The translations under genes were made by a program, and so were the position numbers. The notes beneath the pieces were generated by a model. It searched no databases and was not told the DNA's origin. It was given only the letters and a program-made list of their open reading frames with translations. 5,329 nucleotides of DNA from Rhodopirellula sp. (GTDB lineage: Bacteria; Planctomycetota; Planctomycetia; Pirellulales; Pirellulaceae): contig PAUV01000053.1 in NCBI GenBank assembly GCA_002712845.1, forward strand, positions 4,248 through 9,576, read 5' to 3'. Shown in pieces: positions 1 to 5,329 of the stretch (the first letter of the stretch is position 1; each line of letters starts with the position of its first letter).

Positions 1-836
1 AATACACGATACTCCTTCAGCTGGCCTTTCGAGAGCTTTTCAGTGGAACCATAAAACTGCTCAAGCCAATCCCTTAGATCGCCGCCTCCAGGTCCTGACT
101 GCTCAACACCACCTATGGTGACTTTCCCTGAGGTCCCCAATAAGGAAGAAGGCAAATCTCGCTTTGCCAACTTGCACGCAGCGGCATGCAAGACAAGAAC
201 TTCCTTGCCAAGTCGGTTCACTGCTCTCGGAACGGTAACGATGTCGTCCAACAAAGCTGAGGCCGCAATGGGGTGGCCTTCCAACATTTCATGCTGCGCA
301 AGCAACCAAGAAGCATCATACCCAGCTTGGGTATGAAAATACCTGCGCCGCACCTCACGTACACCGCCCCAATCTCGTGTGTCCGCCGCTTGCTGCAGCA
401 ATTTACTTGCGGAGGGTCCGTAACGCAGTTCATAAGTTTCCATGGCTGCCGAAGGCATGCCACCAATCATGTCACGAATTTTATTTTTATAGCTCTGATT
501 GAACGGCGTGCCGTAAACCGGTGACTCGCCCGCATCGAGAAAGAAATCCTGGCTCGACAACTCACCTTCATCACCCTCTTCGGTCACGCGGGCAAGCAGG
601 TCACCCAAACTTATCACCGCGTCGTTGTATCTTGAATCCTCGATTGCTTCCTTCGCCTCTCTCATCTGCTTTTGCAAGGTGCGGGGCACGGGTACGAAAC
701 GGCCGGGAGCGGTAAAAGGACTCGAACTTCGGAACTGCGAATATGCAGGCTTAGCCCAGTTCAGTTCCGAAACCGTCAGCAATACCAGCAGTAAAACAAC
801 TGGTTTGAACAATCGGGCGATTTGTCTTTGAACCAC
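1..836 (-). CDS. Exported PQQ-type beta-propeller repeat-like protein, N-terminal part (runs off left edge)
   Basis: An open frame of 278 residues runs without a stop to the left edge, so the C-terminus is missing. The chosen start is GTG at 836, because it places a good signal peptide at the N-terminus: basic n-region (residues 1-11, RQIARLFK), hydrophobic core (about 12-22, PVVLLLVLLTV), and a likely cleavage near residues 28-33. An in-frame GTG at 890 would add 18 residues; the frame is closed by TGA at 894-896. Residues about 50-205 look alpha-helical and repeat-like (LQKQMREAKEAIEDSRYNDA, then YELRYGPSASKLL, then RRRYFHTQAGYDASWLLAQH). From memory, this pattern is typical of the N-terminal region of planctomycete proteins annotated as PQQ-binding-like beta-propeller repeat proteins. 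The propeller itself would lie beyond the edge; the last residues (LKEYRV) may be just entering it. The protein is probably exported to the periplasm or cell surface. No enzymatic role can be assigned. It lies 128 bases downstream of adk on the same strand and may have its own promoter. Confidence 0.8.
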   Translation of the reverse strand, partial: MVQRQIARLFKPVVLLLVLLTVSELNWAKPAYSQFRSSSPFTAPGRFVPVPRTLQKQMREAKEAIEDSRYNDAVISLGDLLARVTEEGDEGELSSQDFFLDAGESPVYGTPFNQSYKNKIRDMIGGMPSAAMETYELRYGPSASKLLQQAADTRDWGGVREVRRRYFHTQAGYDASWLLAQHEMLEGHPIAASALLDDIVTVPRAVNRLGKEVLVLHAAACKLAKRDLPSSLLGTSGKVTIGGVEQSGPGGGDLRDWLEQFYGSTEKLSKGQLKEYRV

Positions 837-964
837 AATAAAACCTGAAGATGAAAGGGATAGCTCGATGGCTAACTCGGCCGACGGCACTGCTCAATCA
901 GGATGTACCATGTCCTGCTGCCCCCATTGTACGGCCCAATCCACAATTGTGGCGAGTGTCCGAG
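837..964. other. Spacer between adk and the exported protein gene
   Basis: This 128-base gap holds a perfect 12-base palindrome at 941-952. On the minus strand there is a TACAAT hexamer at 931-926 that resembles a -10 box, but I see no convincing -35 box at 16-18 bases. No U-tract terminator follows adk. The gap could hold a promoter for the left gene, but the sequence does not prove it. Confidence 0.4.
941..952. repeat. Perfect 12-base palindrome CCACAATTGTGG
   Basis: The sequence equals its own reverse complement. It starts 13 bases downstream of the adk stop codon (transcript direction) and lies just upstream of the weak -10-like TACAAT at 931-926. A symmetric site in this position could be bound by a dimeric regulator of the left gene. 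As RNA it could form only a small hairpin with little loop, so it does not look like a terminator. The function is unproven. Confidence 0.35.
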
Positions 965-1531
965 CTACTTTCGTGGTTCCAGACCGGTCAAAATGTCGTC
1001 AAACACACGTTCTGCAGACTGATCGCCATCAATTTCCAGTACATTCCCCTGCCCGCGATAGTGCTGCAGAACGGGGGCGGTCTGAGTTCGATATACCTCA
1101 AGACGCGCAGAAATGGTTTCCCTGTTGTCGTCTTTACGATTCTGGAGTTCAGCTCGCTTTAAAAGCCTATCCAACAGAACCTCAGGATCGACATGCAAGT
1201 GCAACACCGCGTCAATCCGCATTTGGCGTTGCTTTAGAAACTCATCTAACAGTTCAGCCTGATGGACAGTTCTTGGAAAACCGTCAAAGAGACACCCAGA
1301 TTGACAATCGCTCTCTGAGAGACGCTTGGTCACGATAGGCATTACGAGATAATCCGGGGCCAAACGCCCCACGTCGATATAGCTTGCGACGACCTTGCCA
1401 AGTGGAGAATCACGCTCGGTATCTCGAAGCATGTCACCGGTCGAGAGGTGAGGCACTCCCAACGACTTTACCAGCCGACTGCACTGCGTTCCCTTGCCCG
1501 CACCAGGAGGTCCAATGAACACAATCCACAT
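965..1531 (-). CDS. adk: Adenylate kinase (short-LID form)
   Basis: Adenylate kinase catalyses ATP + AMP <-> 2 ADP in the cytosol and balances the adenine nucleotide pool. The 188-residue product has the Walker A P-loop GPPGAGKGT (residues 7-15), the AMP-binding STGDMLR block (30-36), the family signature LFDGFPRT (81-88, with Arg87), and the DDN..T...RL..Y..QT.P region (134-153). The LID is short: between the RLLKR block (122-126) and the DD pair there are only seven residues, with no zinc-binding cysteines, unlike the long E. coli type (about 214 residues). The start at ATG 1531 puts the P-loop at the usual distance from the N-terminus. An in-frame ATG at 1627 would add 32 residues with no counterpart in the family, so I rejected it. 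No clear Shine-Dalgarno sequence precedes 1531. The position after secY is the common bacterial arrangement. UMP/CMP kinase-like activity cannot be excluded from sequence alone, but context strongly favours adk. The stop is TAG. Confidence 0.95.
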   Translation of the reverse strand: MWIVFIGPPGAGKGTQCSRLVKSLGVPHLSTGDMLRDTERDSPLGKVVASYIDVGRLAPDYLVMPIVTKRLSESDCQSGCLFDGFPRTVHQAELLDEFLKQRQMRIDAVLHLHVDPEVLLDRLLKRAELQNRKDDNRETISARLEVYRTQTAPVLQHYRGQGNVLEIDGDQSAERVFDDILTGLEPRK

Positions 1532-1589
1532 TGCTAACAACCATGATAAAAAGCTGCCGATGGACAACAAAGACGCCGTCAGACAGTTT

Positions 1590-1604
1590 GCAGACAAAGT
1601 CTGC
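1590..1604. repeat. Inverted repeat GCAGAC-AAA-GTCTGC
   Basis: A perfect 6-base stem with a 3-base loop lies 59-73 bases upstream of the adk start in the adk transcript. Another GTCTGC copy is at 1609-1614, so alternative pairings are possible. No T-run follows on either strand, so it is not a typical intrinsic terminator. It could be a small leader structure of adk, or chance. Confidence 0.3.
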
Positions 1605-1735
1605 CCTCGTCTGCAGCAATCGTTCATTCAGCACACGATGTTCAGGCAGTAACCAAAGCCCAGCTCACCTTAGCAAACTGTCGGATTGCCACGATCAACG
1701 CATTCCGCCTTTCCAACCATTCATCAGGCCGGAAG

Positions 1736-1765
1736 CATTCCGCTGTTCCGCATTCCGCTGTTCCG
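1736..1765. repeat. Tandem 15-base direct repeat, two exact copies
   Basis: CATTCCGCTGTTCCG occurs twice, head to tail (1736-1750 and 1751-1765). It is followed by a partial CATTaCGC at 1766, and a degenerate copy (CATTCCGCcttTCC) begins at 1701. The array lies 38-67 bases downstream of the secY stop codon in the transcript direction. It looks like a small slippage-type array, and copy number may vary between strains. No function is evident. Confidence 0.7.
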
Positions 1766-1802
1766 CATTACGCATGAACAGCTCATGAGCACCAGTCACT
1801 AC

Positions 1803-3200
1803 TTACACGACAGGCGAAACACCGCCGCCGGCTCCCTCGAGCAAGCCACGATAGTTACGCATCACCAAGTGACTATCAATCTTCTGAACCAAGTCAAAAG
1901 CGACACTGACAGCAATCAGCAATCCCGTTCCGCCGTAGAAACCAGCGATCGAGTATGGCACACCCAATGACCCGTAGACGATGGTTGGCACGATCGCGAC
2001 GATCGAGAGGAAGGCTGCTCCCACGTAAGTGATTCGCACCATTACCTTCTCTAGATAATCCGTCGTTCTCTTGCCTGGACGATACCCCGGAATGAATGTC
2101 CCGCTATCTCGCAGGTTATCCGACATTTCCTTCGGATTGAACGTGATGGCCGTCCAGAAGTAGCAGAAGAAGAAAATCAACACGACATAGAGCAGATTGA
2201 AGATGAACGATGCTTGGTCATTCAGCGTCAGGCCCATGTAGTTCAGGGCTTTGAACATGAAGCCACCGCTATCGAACAAGCCGGCCAAACCGCCCAACAA
2301 CATTCCGGGAATCATCAAAAGACTACTGGCAAAAATGATCGGCATGACGCCGGCCTGGTTGATCCGAAGCGGCAGGAACTGCCGAGTACCCCCGTAAACC
2401 CGACGACCACGGGTGAATTTCGCGGACTGTGTCGGGATTTTCCTCTGTCCAAGCGTGATGAAGACAACTCCAAACACCACTCCAACAAACAGCACGATCA
2501 AAAGAACGAGCGTCTCAATTCCGATTTGCCCTCGGCTCAGTCCTGTTAGTTCCGTCTTCATGTTTCGGACCAACTCATACAATGCCTTCGGCATTTGAGC
2601 CAGGATCCCGGCCATGATCAGCAGACTGATACCATTGCCGATCCCGTATTCATCAATTTGTTCACCCAGCCACATCAGGAAGACGGTGCCACACGTCATC
2701 ACGAGCACCGCTACAATCTGCCAACCCCAGAACAGCCCGGTCTGATCCGCGTTGAGGAAATCGATGTCAATATTGCCGTAGCCCGCGGCACCTCCCGACA
2801 TCAACATGAACTTCAAGTACATGTAACTTTGCACAAGGCAAATCGCGACCGTCAAATATCGCGTGTATTCGTTGAGTTTCTTGCGGCCCGCCTCACCTTC
2901 TTTCTTCAATTCTTCGAGCGGTTTGTAGACGCTTCCAAGCAGTTGAAAAATGATCGACGCGGAAATGTAGGGCATGATCCCCAAACCGAAGATCGTGGCC
3001 TGACGAAGGTCGCTAGCGGCAAACACTGTGATCTTCTCGAAGAACTCAGATGCTGCCCCCCCTTCATCCGCCAGATCAGTCGCGATCATTGGCAAGGGAA
3101 TATGGAAACCGATCCGGTAAACTGCCAGCAGACCAACGGTCAGCAATATCTTCTTGCGAAGTTCCGGGATCGAAAAAATGATGCGCAGCTTTTCAAACAT
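1803..3200 (-). CDS. secY: Preprotein translocase subunit SecY
   Basis: SecY is the channel-forming core of the SecYEG translocon in the cytoplasmic membrane; it passes unfolded proteins outward and membrane segments sideways into the bilayer. The 465-residue product has the expected ten hydrophobic segments. Family landmarks appear in order: N-terminal amphipathic helix ELRKKI followed by TM1 (about 13-36); the plug and TM2 block FGLGIMPYISASIIFQLL (71-88); EQIDEYGIGNGISLLIMAGI in TM5 (180-199); the C4 loop QRKIP and LPLRINQAGVMPIIFASSLL (252-295); the C5 loop with NPKEMSDNLRDSG and IPGYRPGKRT (355-379), which contacts ribosome and SecA; and YGGTGLLIAVSVAFDL in TM10 (422-437). The length is slightly above the E. 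coli protein (443), with a Gly-rich tail. The start at ATG 3200 gives the usual N-terminus; no strong Shine-Dalgarno sequence is seen. A 296-base spacer separates it from rplO upstream, longer than usual. The stop is TAA. Confidence 0.98.
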   Translation of the reverse strand: MFEKLRIIFSIPELRKKILLTVGLLAVYRIGFHIPLPMIATDLADEGGAASEFFEKITVFAASDLRQATIFGLGIMPYISASIIFQLLGSVYKPLEELKKEGEAGRKKLNEYTRYLTVAICLVQSYMYLKFMLMSGGAAGYGNIDIDFLNADQTGLFWGWQIVAVLVMTCGTVFLMWLGEQIDEYGIGNGISLLIMAGILAQMPKALYELVRNMKTELTGLSRGQIGIETLVLLIVLFVGVVFGVVFITLGQRKIPTQSAKFTRGRRVYGGTRQFLPLRINQAGVMPIIFASSLLMIPGMLLGGLAGLFDSGGFMFKALNYMGLTLNDQASFIFNLLYVVLIFFFCYFWTAITFNPKEMSDNLRDSGTFIPGYRPGKRTTDYLEKVMVRITYVGAAFLSIVAIVPTIVYGSLGVPYSIAGFYGGTGLLIAVSVAFDLVQKIDSHLVMRNYRGLLEGAGGGVSPVV

Positions 3201-3496
3201 GCGTCAGGTCCATCTTGGATTCGTGCCGCAGCGATCGTGTTCGGCAAGCGGCAGGTTGATTCGTCTGAATGAAATTTAAGGTCGCTCGCAACCGCACAGG
3301 AAAGCACTAAACTTTCCCCGCTGAATGGCGAGTGACTGGATCGCAGTCTACCGGCTTCTTCCCAACAGAGCGAGAGGAATGAGTCCCCCCCGGACGCGGC
3401 TTAAAACCACCAGACCATCGCAAAACAAGCCCGATTCCGCTAACGAGGAGTTCCCTCGATGCAACGAAAACCGGGCTGGCGTGCTGTGAGCATCGT
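3201..3496. other. Long structured spacer (5' leader) between rplO and secY
   Basis: There are 296 bases without a supportable gene, where many bacteria have only a few bases. The minus-strand RNA contains at least three inverted repeats in series: a nested structure at 3428-3477, GACTG/CAGTC (3334-3338 with 3344-3348), and GGAAAG/CTTTCC (3299-3304 with 3312-3317). I found no good -35/-10 pair by eye. The region could act as a secY leader that separates secY expression from the ribosomal genes, through attenuation, processing or a local promoter. This is inference. Confidence 0.5.
3422..3477 (-). terminator. Possible attenuator or terminator downstream of rplO
   Basis: In the transcript an outer 6-base stem, AGCCCG (3477-3472) with CGGGCT (3433-3428), encloses an inner 5-base stem CGAGG/CCTCG (3458-3454 with 3448-3444) with a 5-base loop. 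The outer stem is followed by TGTTTT (3427-3422), a short and interrupted U-tract. The position, 20 bases past the rplO stop, suits an internal terminator that would reduce readthrough into secY. The outer stem closes a large bubble, so the strength is uncertain. Confidence 0.35.
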
Positions 3497-4000
3497 CTAG
3501 GACTTGCTCTTGGCTTCCTTCAAAGCGCTCACACGCTCGTCAGGTGTTCGCTTACTGACTAGCTTTGTGATCGTCCCACCAGCAGCAGTGATTTTCTCTT
3601 CTGCTGACTTGCTGAACCGATGAGCACAAACAGTCAATTTCTTAGTGATCTCACCATCGCCAAGGATTTTCACCTCGTCGAAATTACCCTTCGCCAAATC
3701 CTTCGCGGCGAGGCTCTCCAAAGTGACCTCAGCTCCATCATCAAACGCCTCATTGATGCGTCCAACGTTTACAGCAAAGACCGTCATCGCCCAGCGGTTG
3801 TTGAAACCACGCTTAGGAACACGACGGAACATAGGCATCGCACCACCCTGGAAGTTGGGCTTGCGACTGTAGCCACTGCGGCTCTTGTGACCCTTGTGGC
3901 CACGTCCGGCAGTTTTGCCGTGCCCGCTACCTGGGCCGCGACCGATTCGCTTCCGTTTGCGGTTTTTTAGGATCCCGCGATGGACATCGTTGAGGTTCAT
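3497..4000 (-). CDS. rplO: 50S ribosomal protein L15 (uL15)
   Basis: L15 binds 23S rRNA and helps late assembly of the large subunit. The product has 167 residues. The N-terminus, MNLNDV followed by a Lys/Arg-rich stretch and [20 protein letters not shown] (20-39), is the extended rRNA-binding tail of the family. It is followed by [19 protein letters not shown] (50-68). The C-terminal domain carries [15 protein letters not shown] and AAGGTI (about 110-144), matching the L15 signature region. It is longer than E. coli L15 (144), mainly through a charged C-terminal tail. The start at ATG 4000 gives the canonical MNLND N-terminus; no clear Shine-Dalgarno sequence is within range (an AAGG lies about 17 bases upstream, too far). 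It follows rpsE by 97 bases, with no rpmD between them. The stop is TAG. Confidence 0.97.
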   Translation of the reverse strand: MNLNDVHRGILKNRKRKRIGRGPGSGHGKTAGRGHKGHKSRSGYSRKPNFQGGAMPMFRRVPKRGFNNRWAMTVFAVNVGRINEAFDDGAEVTLESLAAKDLAKGNFDEVKILGDGEITKKLTVCAHRFSKSAEEKITAAGGTITKLVSKRTPDERVSALKEAKSKS

Positions 4001-4097
4001 GGTGAAACCCGTTCTAACCTTATCTCTGTGACTTTATTCAATCTGTCTTGTTGTGGGCGTCGGCACAACGCTCGTTGTGCTGCCCGATATCTCGGTC
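4001..4097. other. rpsE-rplO spacer lacking rpmD
   Basis: In the common spc order rpmD (L30, about 60 residues) lies between rpsE and rplO. These 97 bases are too short to hold it, and no remnant is recognisable. As far as I recall, L30 is absent from several lineages including planctomycetes. The spacer instead carries a strong inverted repeat at 4063-4080. Confidence 0.7.
4063..4080. repeat. Perfect inverted repeat GCACAACG-CT-CGTTGTGC
   Basis: Eight bases are perfectly complementary around a 2-base centre; as RNA this would fold as a 7-base stem with a 4-base loop. In the transcript it lies 17 bases after the rpsE stop and about 60 bases before the rplO start. No U-run follows, so it is not a standard terminator. 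It could stabilise or mark a cleavage site in the polycistronic RNA, or bind a ribosomal protein; function is unknown. Confidence 0.55.
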
Positions 4098-4625
4098 TTA
4101 AGCCGTTAACTCTTCGACTTCCAGACCCCGCAAAGCAGCGACCTGCTCAGCAGTACGCAACTTCGACAGTGCATCGACTGTCGCCTTGACGAGCGTGACA
4201 GGATTGTTGGTCCCGTATGACTTCGTCAGAATGTCGTGAATTCCTGTCGCTTCGCACACGGCACGCACGGCTTGGCCGGCAATAATACCCGTACCAGCTC
4301 CGGCCGGCACGAGGATCACTTTCGCAGCGCCGTAGTGGCCCCAAACCTGATGAGGGATACTGCCCTCAACCAGAGGGACATCGATCAAGCTACGACTAGC
4401 CTGCTTTTGTGCCTTCTGAACGCTTGGGGGTACTTCGTTTGCCTTCCCGTAGCCCCAACCAACTTTTCCGTTGCCATCACCGACAACGACCATGGCAGCA
4501 AAGCTGAATCGGCGACCACCCTTGACCACTGCAGCGCAGCGTTTGATCTTGACCACTCGGTCAAGCATCCCGTCGCCGAGACCTTCTTTTTCCTGTTTTC
4601 GTTGCTTTCGCGGTGCGTTACTAAT
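4098..4625 (-). CDS. rpsE: 30S ribosomal protein S5 (uS5), apparent ATT start
   Basis: S5 sits in the small subunit near the mRNA entry channel and affects decoding accuracy. Counting from the ATG at 4568, the product has 156 residues, with the N-terminal RNA-binding domain block KGGRRFSFAAMVVVGDGNGK (16-35), then GWGYGKANEVP (37-47), and the C-terminal domain with PAGAGTGIIAG (88-98), GIHDILTKSYGTNNP (109-123) and VEELTA at the end. That ATG aligns with about residue 12 of E. coli S5, so starting there loses the usual N-terminal tail. The frame stays open 19 codons further upstream, encoding a basic tail (NAPRKQRKQEKEG) that looks like a normal S5 tail. The only plausible in-frame start in it is ATT at 4625, preceded 8 bases earlier by GAGG (4637-4634). 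No ATG or GTG exists in any minus-strand frame between the rplR stop and 4568. I therefore favour ATT at 4625 (175 residues); the conservative alternative is 4568. The stop is TAA. The gap from rplR is 44 bases. Confidence 0.93.
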   Translation of the reverse strand: MSNAPRKQRKQEKEGLGDGMLDRVVKIKRCAAVVKGGRRFSFAAMVVVGDGNGKVGWGYGKANEVPPSVQKAQKQASRSLIDVPLVEGSIPHQVWGHYGAAKVILVPAGAGTGIIAGQAVRAVCEATGIHDILTKSYGTNNPVTLVKATVDALSKLRTAEQVAALRGLEVEELTA

Positions 4626-4632
4626 GGTTCAA

Positions 4633-4648
4633 TCCTCTTCAGGAGGTG
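4633..4648 (-). promoter_or_regulatory. rpsE ribosome-binding site with adjacent anti-Shine-Dalgarno-like sequence
   Basis: In the transcript, CACCTCCT (4648-4641) is followed at once by GA AGAGGA (4638-4633). The first element is identical to the anti-Shine-Dalgarno core at the 3' end of bacterial 16S rRNA. The second is a good Shine-Dalgarno sequence for an ATT start at 4625. CCTC (4646-4643) can pair with GAGG (4637-4634) across a 5-base loop, which would hide the ribosome-binding site. The stem is only 4 bases, so a regulatory role is inference. Confidence 0.45.
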
Positions 4649-4669
4649 CTATCTGGTTGTTTCGTTAAG

Positions 4670-5038
4670 TTAGAATTCGAGCCCACCCTCGCGGGCTGCC
4701 TCGGCAAAGGCCAGAACACGGCCGTGGTATTTGTTGTGCCCTCGGTCGAGTCTCACTCGTTTGATTCCTGCAGCCGATGCCTTCTCTGCGATCGCTTTTC
4801 CGATCAAAGCAGCAGCGTCACAGTTACCTCCACCGCTGACATCCGAACGAACGGCCTTGTCCCGTGTACTGGCACTCACGAGCGTTTTCCCAGACAGATC
4901 ATCAACCACTTGGCAGCTAAAATGCTTCAATGTGCGATTGATACACATCCGAGGTTGTTCCGAAGTACCACGCAGCTTGTTTCGCACATGCTGCCGGCGT
5001 CGGAGTCGTTTCTTCTGAAGTTTCTTGTTCTTATCCAT
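4670..5038 (-). CDS. rplR: 50S ribosomal protein L18 (uL18)
   Basis: L18 binds 5S rRNA with L5 and joins it to 23S rRNA in the central protuberance of the large subunit. The product has 122 residues, close to E. coli L18 (117). The N-terminus is very basic (KKLQKKRLRRRQHVRNKLRG, residues 5-24), as expected for the rRNA-binding tail. It continues with RTLKHFSCQVVDD (35-47) and LVSAST (53-58), then the conserved block AALIGKAIAEKA (76-87), GIKRVRLDRG (91-100), and the ending YHGRVLAFAEAAREGGLEF (104-122), which closely follows the family C-terminus. The start at ATG 5038 gives MDKNKK, matching the family; only a weak GGT lies at ribosome-binding distance. It lies 63 bases after rplF and 44 bases before the proposed rpsE start. 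The stop is TAA. Confidence 0.97.
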   Translation of the reverse strand: MDKNKKLQKKRLRRRQHVRNKLRGTSEQPRMCINRTLKHFSCQVVDDLSGKTLVSASTRDKAVRSDVSGGGNCDAAALIGKAIAEKASAAGIKRVRLDRGHNKYHGRVLAFAEAAREGGLEF

Positions 5039-5101
5039 CTGATTACCGTTCGAGCCAAATCCGACGCAATCGTCAGAGAGGCGGTCTTTCTAGGTAGTGT
5101 T
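5039..5101. other. rplF-rplR spacer
   Basis: This 63-base gap is longer than in many bacteria. I see no gene, promoter or terminator in it. It agrees with the loose spacing elsewhere in this operon. Confidence 0.5.
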
Positions 5102-5329
5102 TTATTTGGTTGCGGACTTACCAGGCTTGATCTTAACTTGCTCACCCTGATATCGAATCCCCTTGCCCTTGTAAGGCTCGGGCTTTCTGAGCGATCGGAC
5201 TTCGGCGGCGAACTGGCCCACCTGTTGCTTGTCACAACCCTGAACGACGATGTGCGTTTGATCTGGGCACGTCACACTCAAGGTCTTGGGAATTTTCTGG
5301 TGCAGCTCGTTGGCGTATCCTACGCGAAG
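5102..5329 (-). CDS. rplF: 50S ribosomal protein L6 (uL6), C-terminal part (runs off right edge)
   Basis: L6 binds 23S rRNA near the factor-binding site of the large subunit. Only the last 75 residues are present, out of about 180 in the full protein; the N-terminus lies beyond the right edge. The visible part starts with [10 protein letters not shown], continues with [20 protein letters not shown], and contains the clear L6 C-terminal signature [12 protein letters not shown], followed by a basic tail ending KPGKSATK and TAA. The position just upstream of rplR is the standard spc order. A longer overlapping frame in another phase has no family features and is a shadow of this gene. Confidence 0.96.
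   Translation of the reverse strand, partial: LRVGYANELHQKIPKTLSVTCPDQTHIVVQGCDKQQVGQFAAEVRSLRKPEPYKGKGIRYQGEQVKIKPGKSATK

Larger units (their letters stand above)
1532..1802. other. Long spacer between secY and adk
   Basis: These 271 bases contain no supportable gene. Short frames here lack family features. The spacer carries a tandem 15-base repeat (1736-1765) and a small perfect inverted repeat at 1590-1604. The usual secY neighbours rpmJ, map and infA are not here. I see no convincing promoter or U-tract terminator, although the length would allow adk its own promoter. Confidence 0.5.

Noticed and set aside
218..466. 82-codon minus-strand frame within the left gene
   Set aside because: It overlaps in another phase the 278-codon frame that has a signal peptide and conserved blocks.
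868..1338. 156-codon plus-strand frame opposite adk
   Set aside because: It is antisense to adk, has no family features, and its composition looks like a reverse-strand shadow.
1543..1548. TATCAT as a -10 box for adk on the minus strand
   Set aside because: It is only 12 bases from the start codon and has no acceptable -35 box at 16-18 bases.
1532..1627. 32-residue N-terminal extension of adk from the ATG at 1627
   Set aside because: The family starts directly with the MxIVFIGPPGAGKGT strand and P-loop; the extension has no counterpart and no ribosome-binding site.
2595..3272. 225-codon open frame on the plus strand opposite secY
   Set aside because: It lies antisense to a clear secY gene, has no recognisable domain, and is rich in His, Gln and Arg as expected from reading the complement of hydrophobic codons.
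3270..3285. TTAAAT as a -10 box for a secY promoter on the minus strand
   Set aside because: It matches the consensus at four of six bases, but the sequence at the -35 distance matches very poorly.
4927..5235. 102-codon minus-strand frame overlapping rplF and rplR
   Set aside because: It is out of phase with two clear ribosomal protein genes and shows no conserved motif.

Overview
The window is a stretch of bacterial chromosome carrying the 3' half of an spc-type ribosomal protein operon, all read on the minus strand. Reading with transcription, from the right edge leftwards, the order is rplF (C-terminal end only), rplR, rpsE, rplO, secY and adk. After a 128-base gap comes the N-terminal part of an exported protein that resembles planctomycete proteins with a PQQ-type beta-propeller. 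It runs off the left edge. I see no plus-strand gene; the plus-strand open frames lie opposite these genes.

The organism is most likely a planctomycete, probably close to Rhodopirellula/Pirellulaceae. The reasons are the leftmost gene (signal peptide, helical repeat-like region, conserved YELRYG and RRRYFHTQAGY blocks), the lack of rpmD (L30) between rpsE and rplO, weak or absent Shine-Dalgarno sequences before most genes, and moderate GC. This is inference from family knowledge; no database was searched.

Region by region: 5102-5329 is the end of rplF; 4670-5038 is rplR; 4098-4625 is rpsE, whose reading frame seems to begin at a rare ATT codon (the first ATG is at 4568); 4001-4097 is a spacer with a strong stem-loop where rpmD would normally lie; 3497-4000 is rplO; 3201-3496 is an unusually long spacer with several inverted repeats, one of them terminator- or attenuator-like; 1803-3200 is secY; 1532-1802 is a second long spacer with a tandem 15-base repeat; 965-1531 is adk; 837-964 is a spacer with a perfect 12-base palindrome; 1-836 is the partial exported protein.

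Functionally the block joins large- and small-subunit proteins (L6, L18, S5, L15) to the protein-export channel SecY and to adenylate kinase, the usual bacterial grouping. The genes are not tightly packed. The two long spacers around secY could allow secY and adk to be expressed partly independently of the ribosomal genes. I found no mobile element, CRISPR array, tRNA, rRNA or clearly new multi-gene system. The points most worth checking are the apparent ATT start of rpsE with an anti-Shine-Dalgarno-like sequence just upstream, and the structured spacers.
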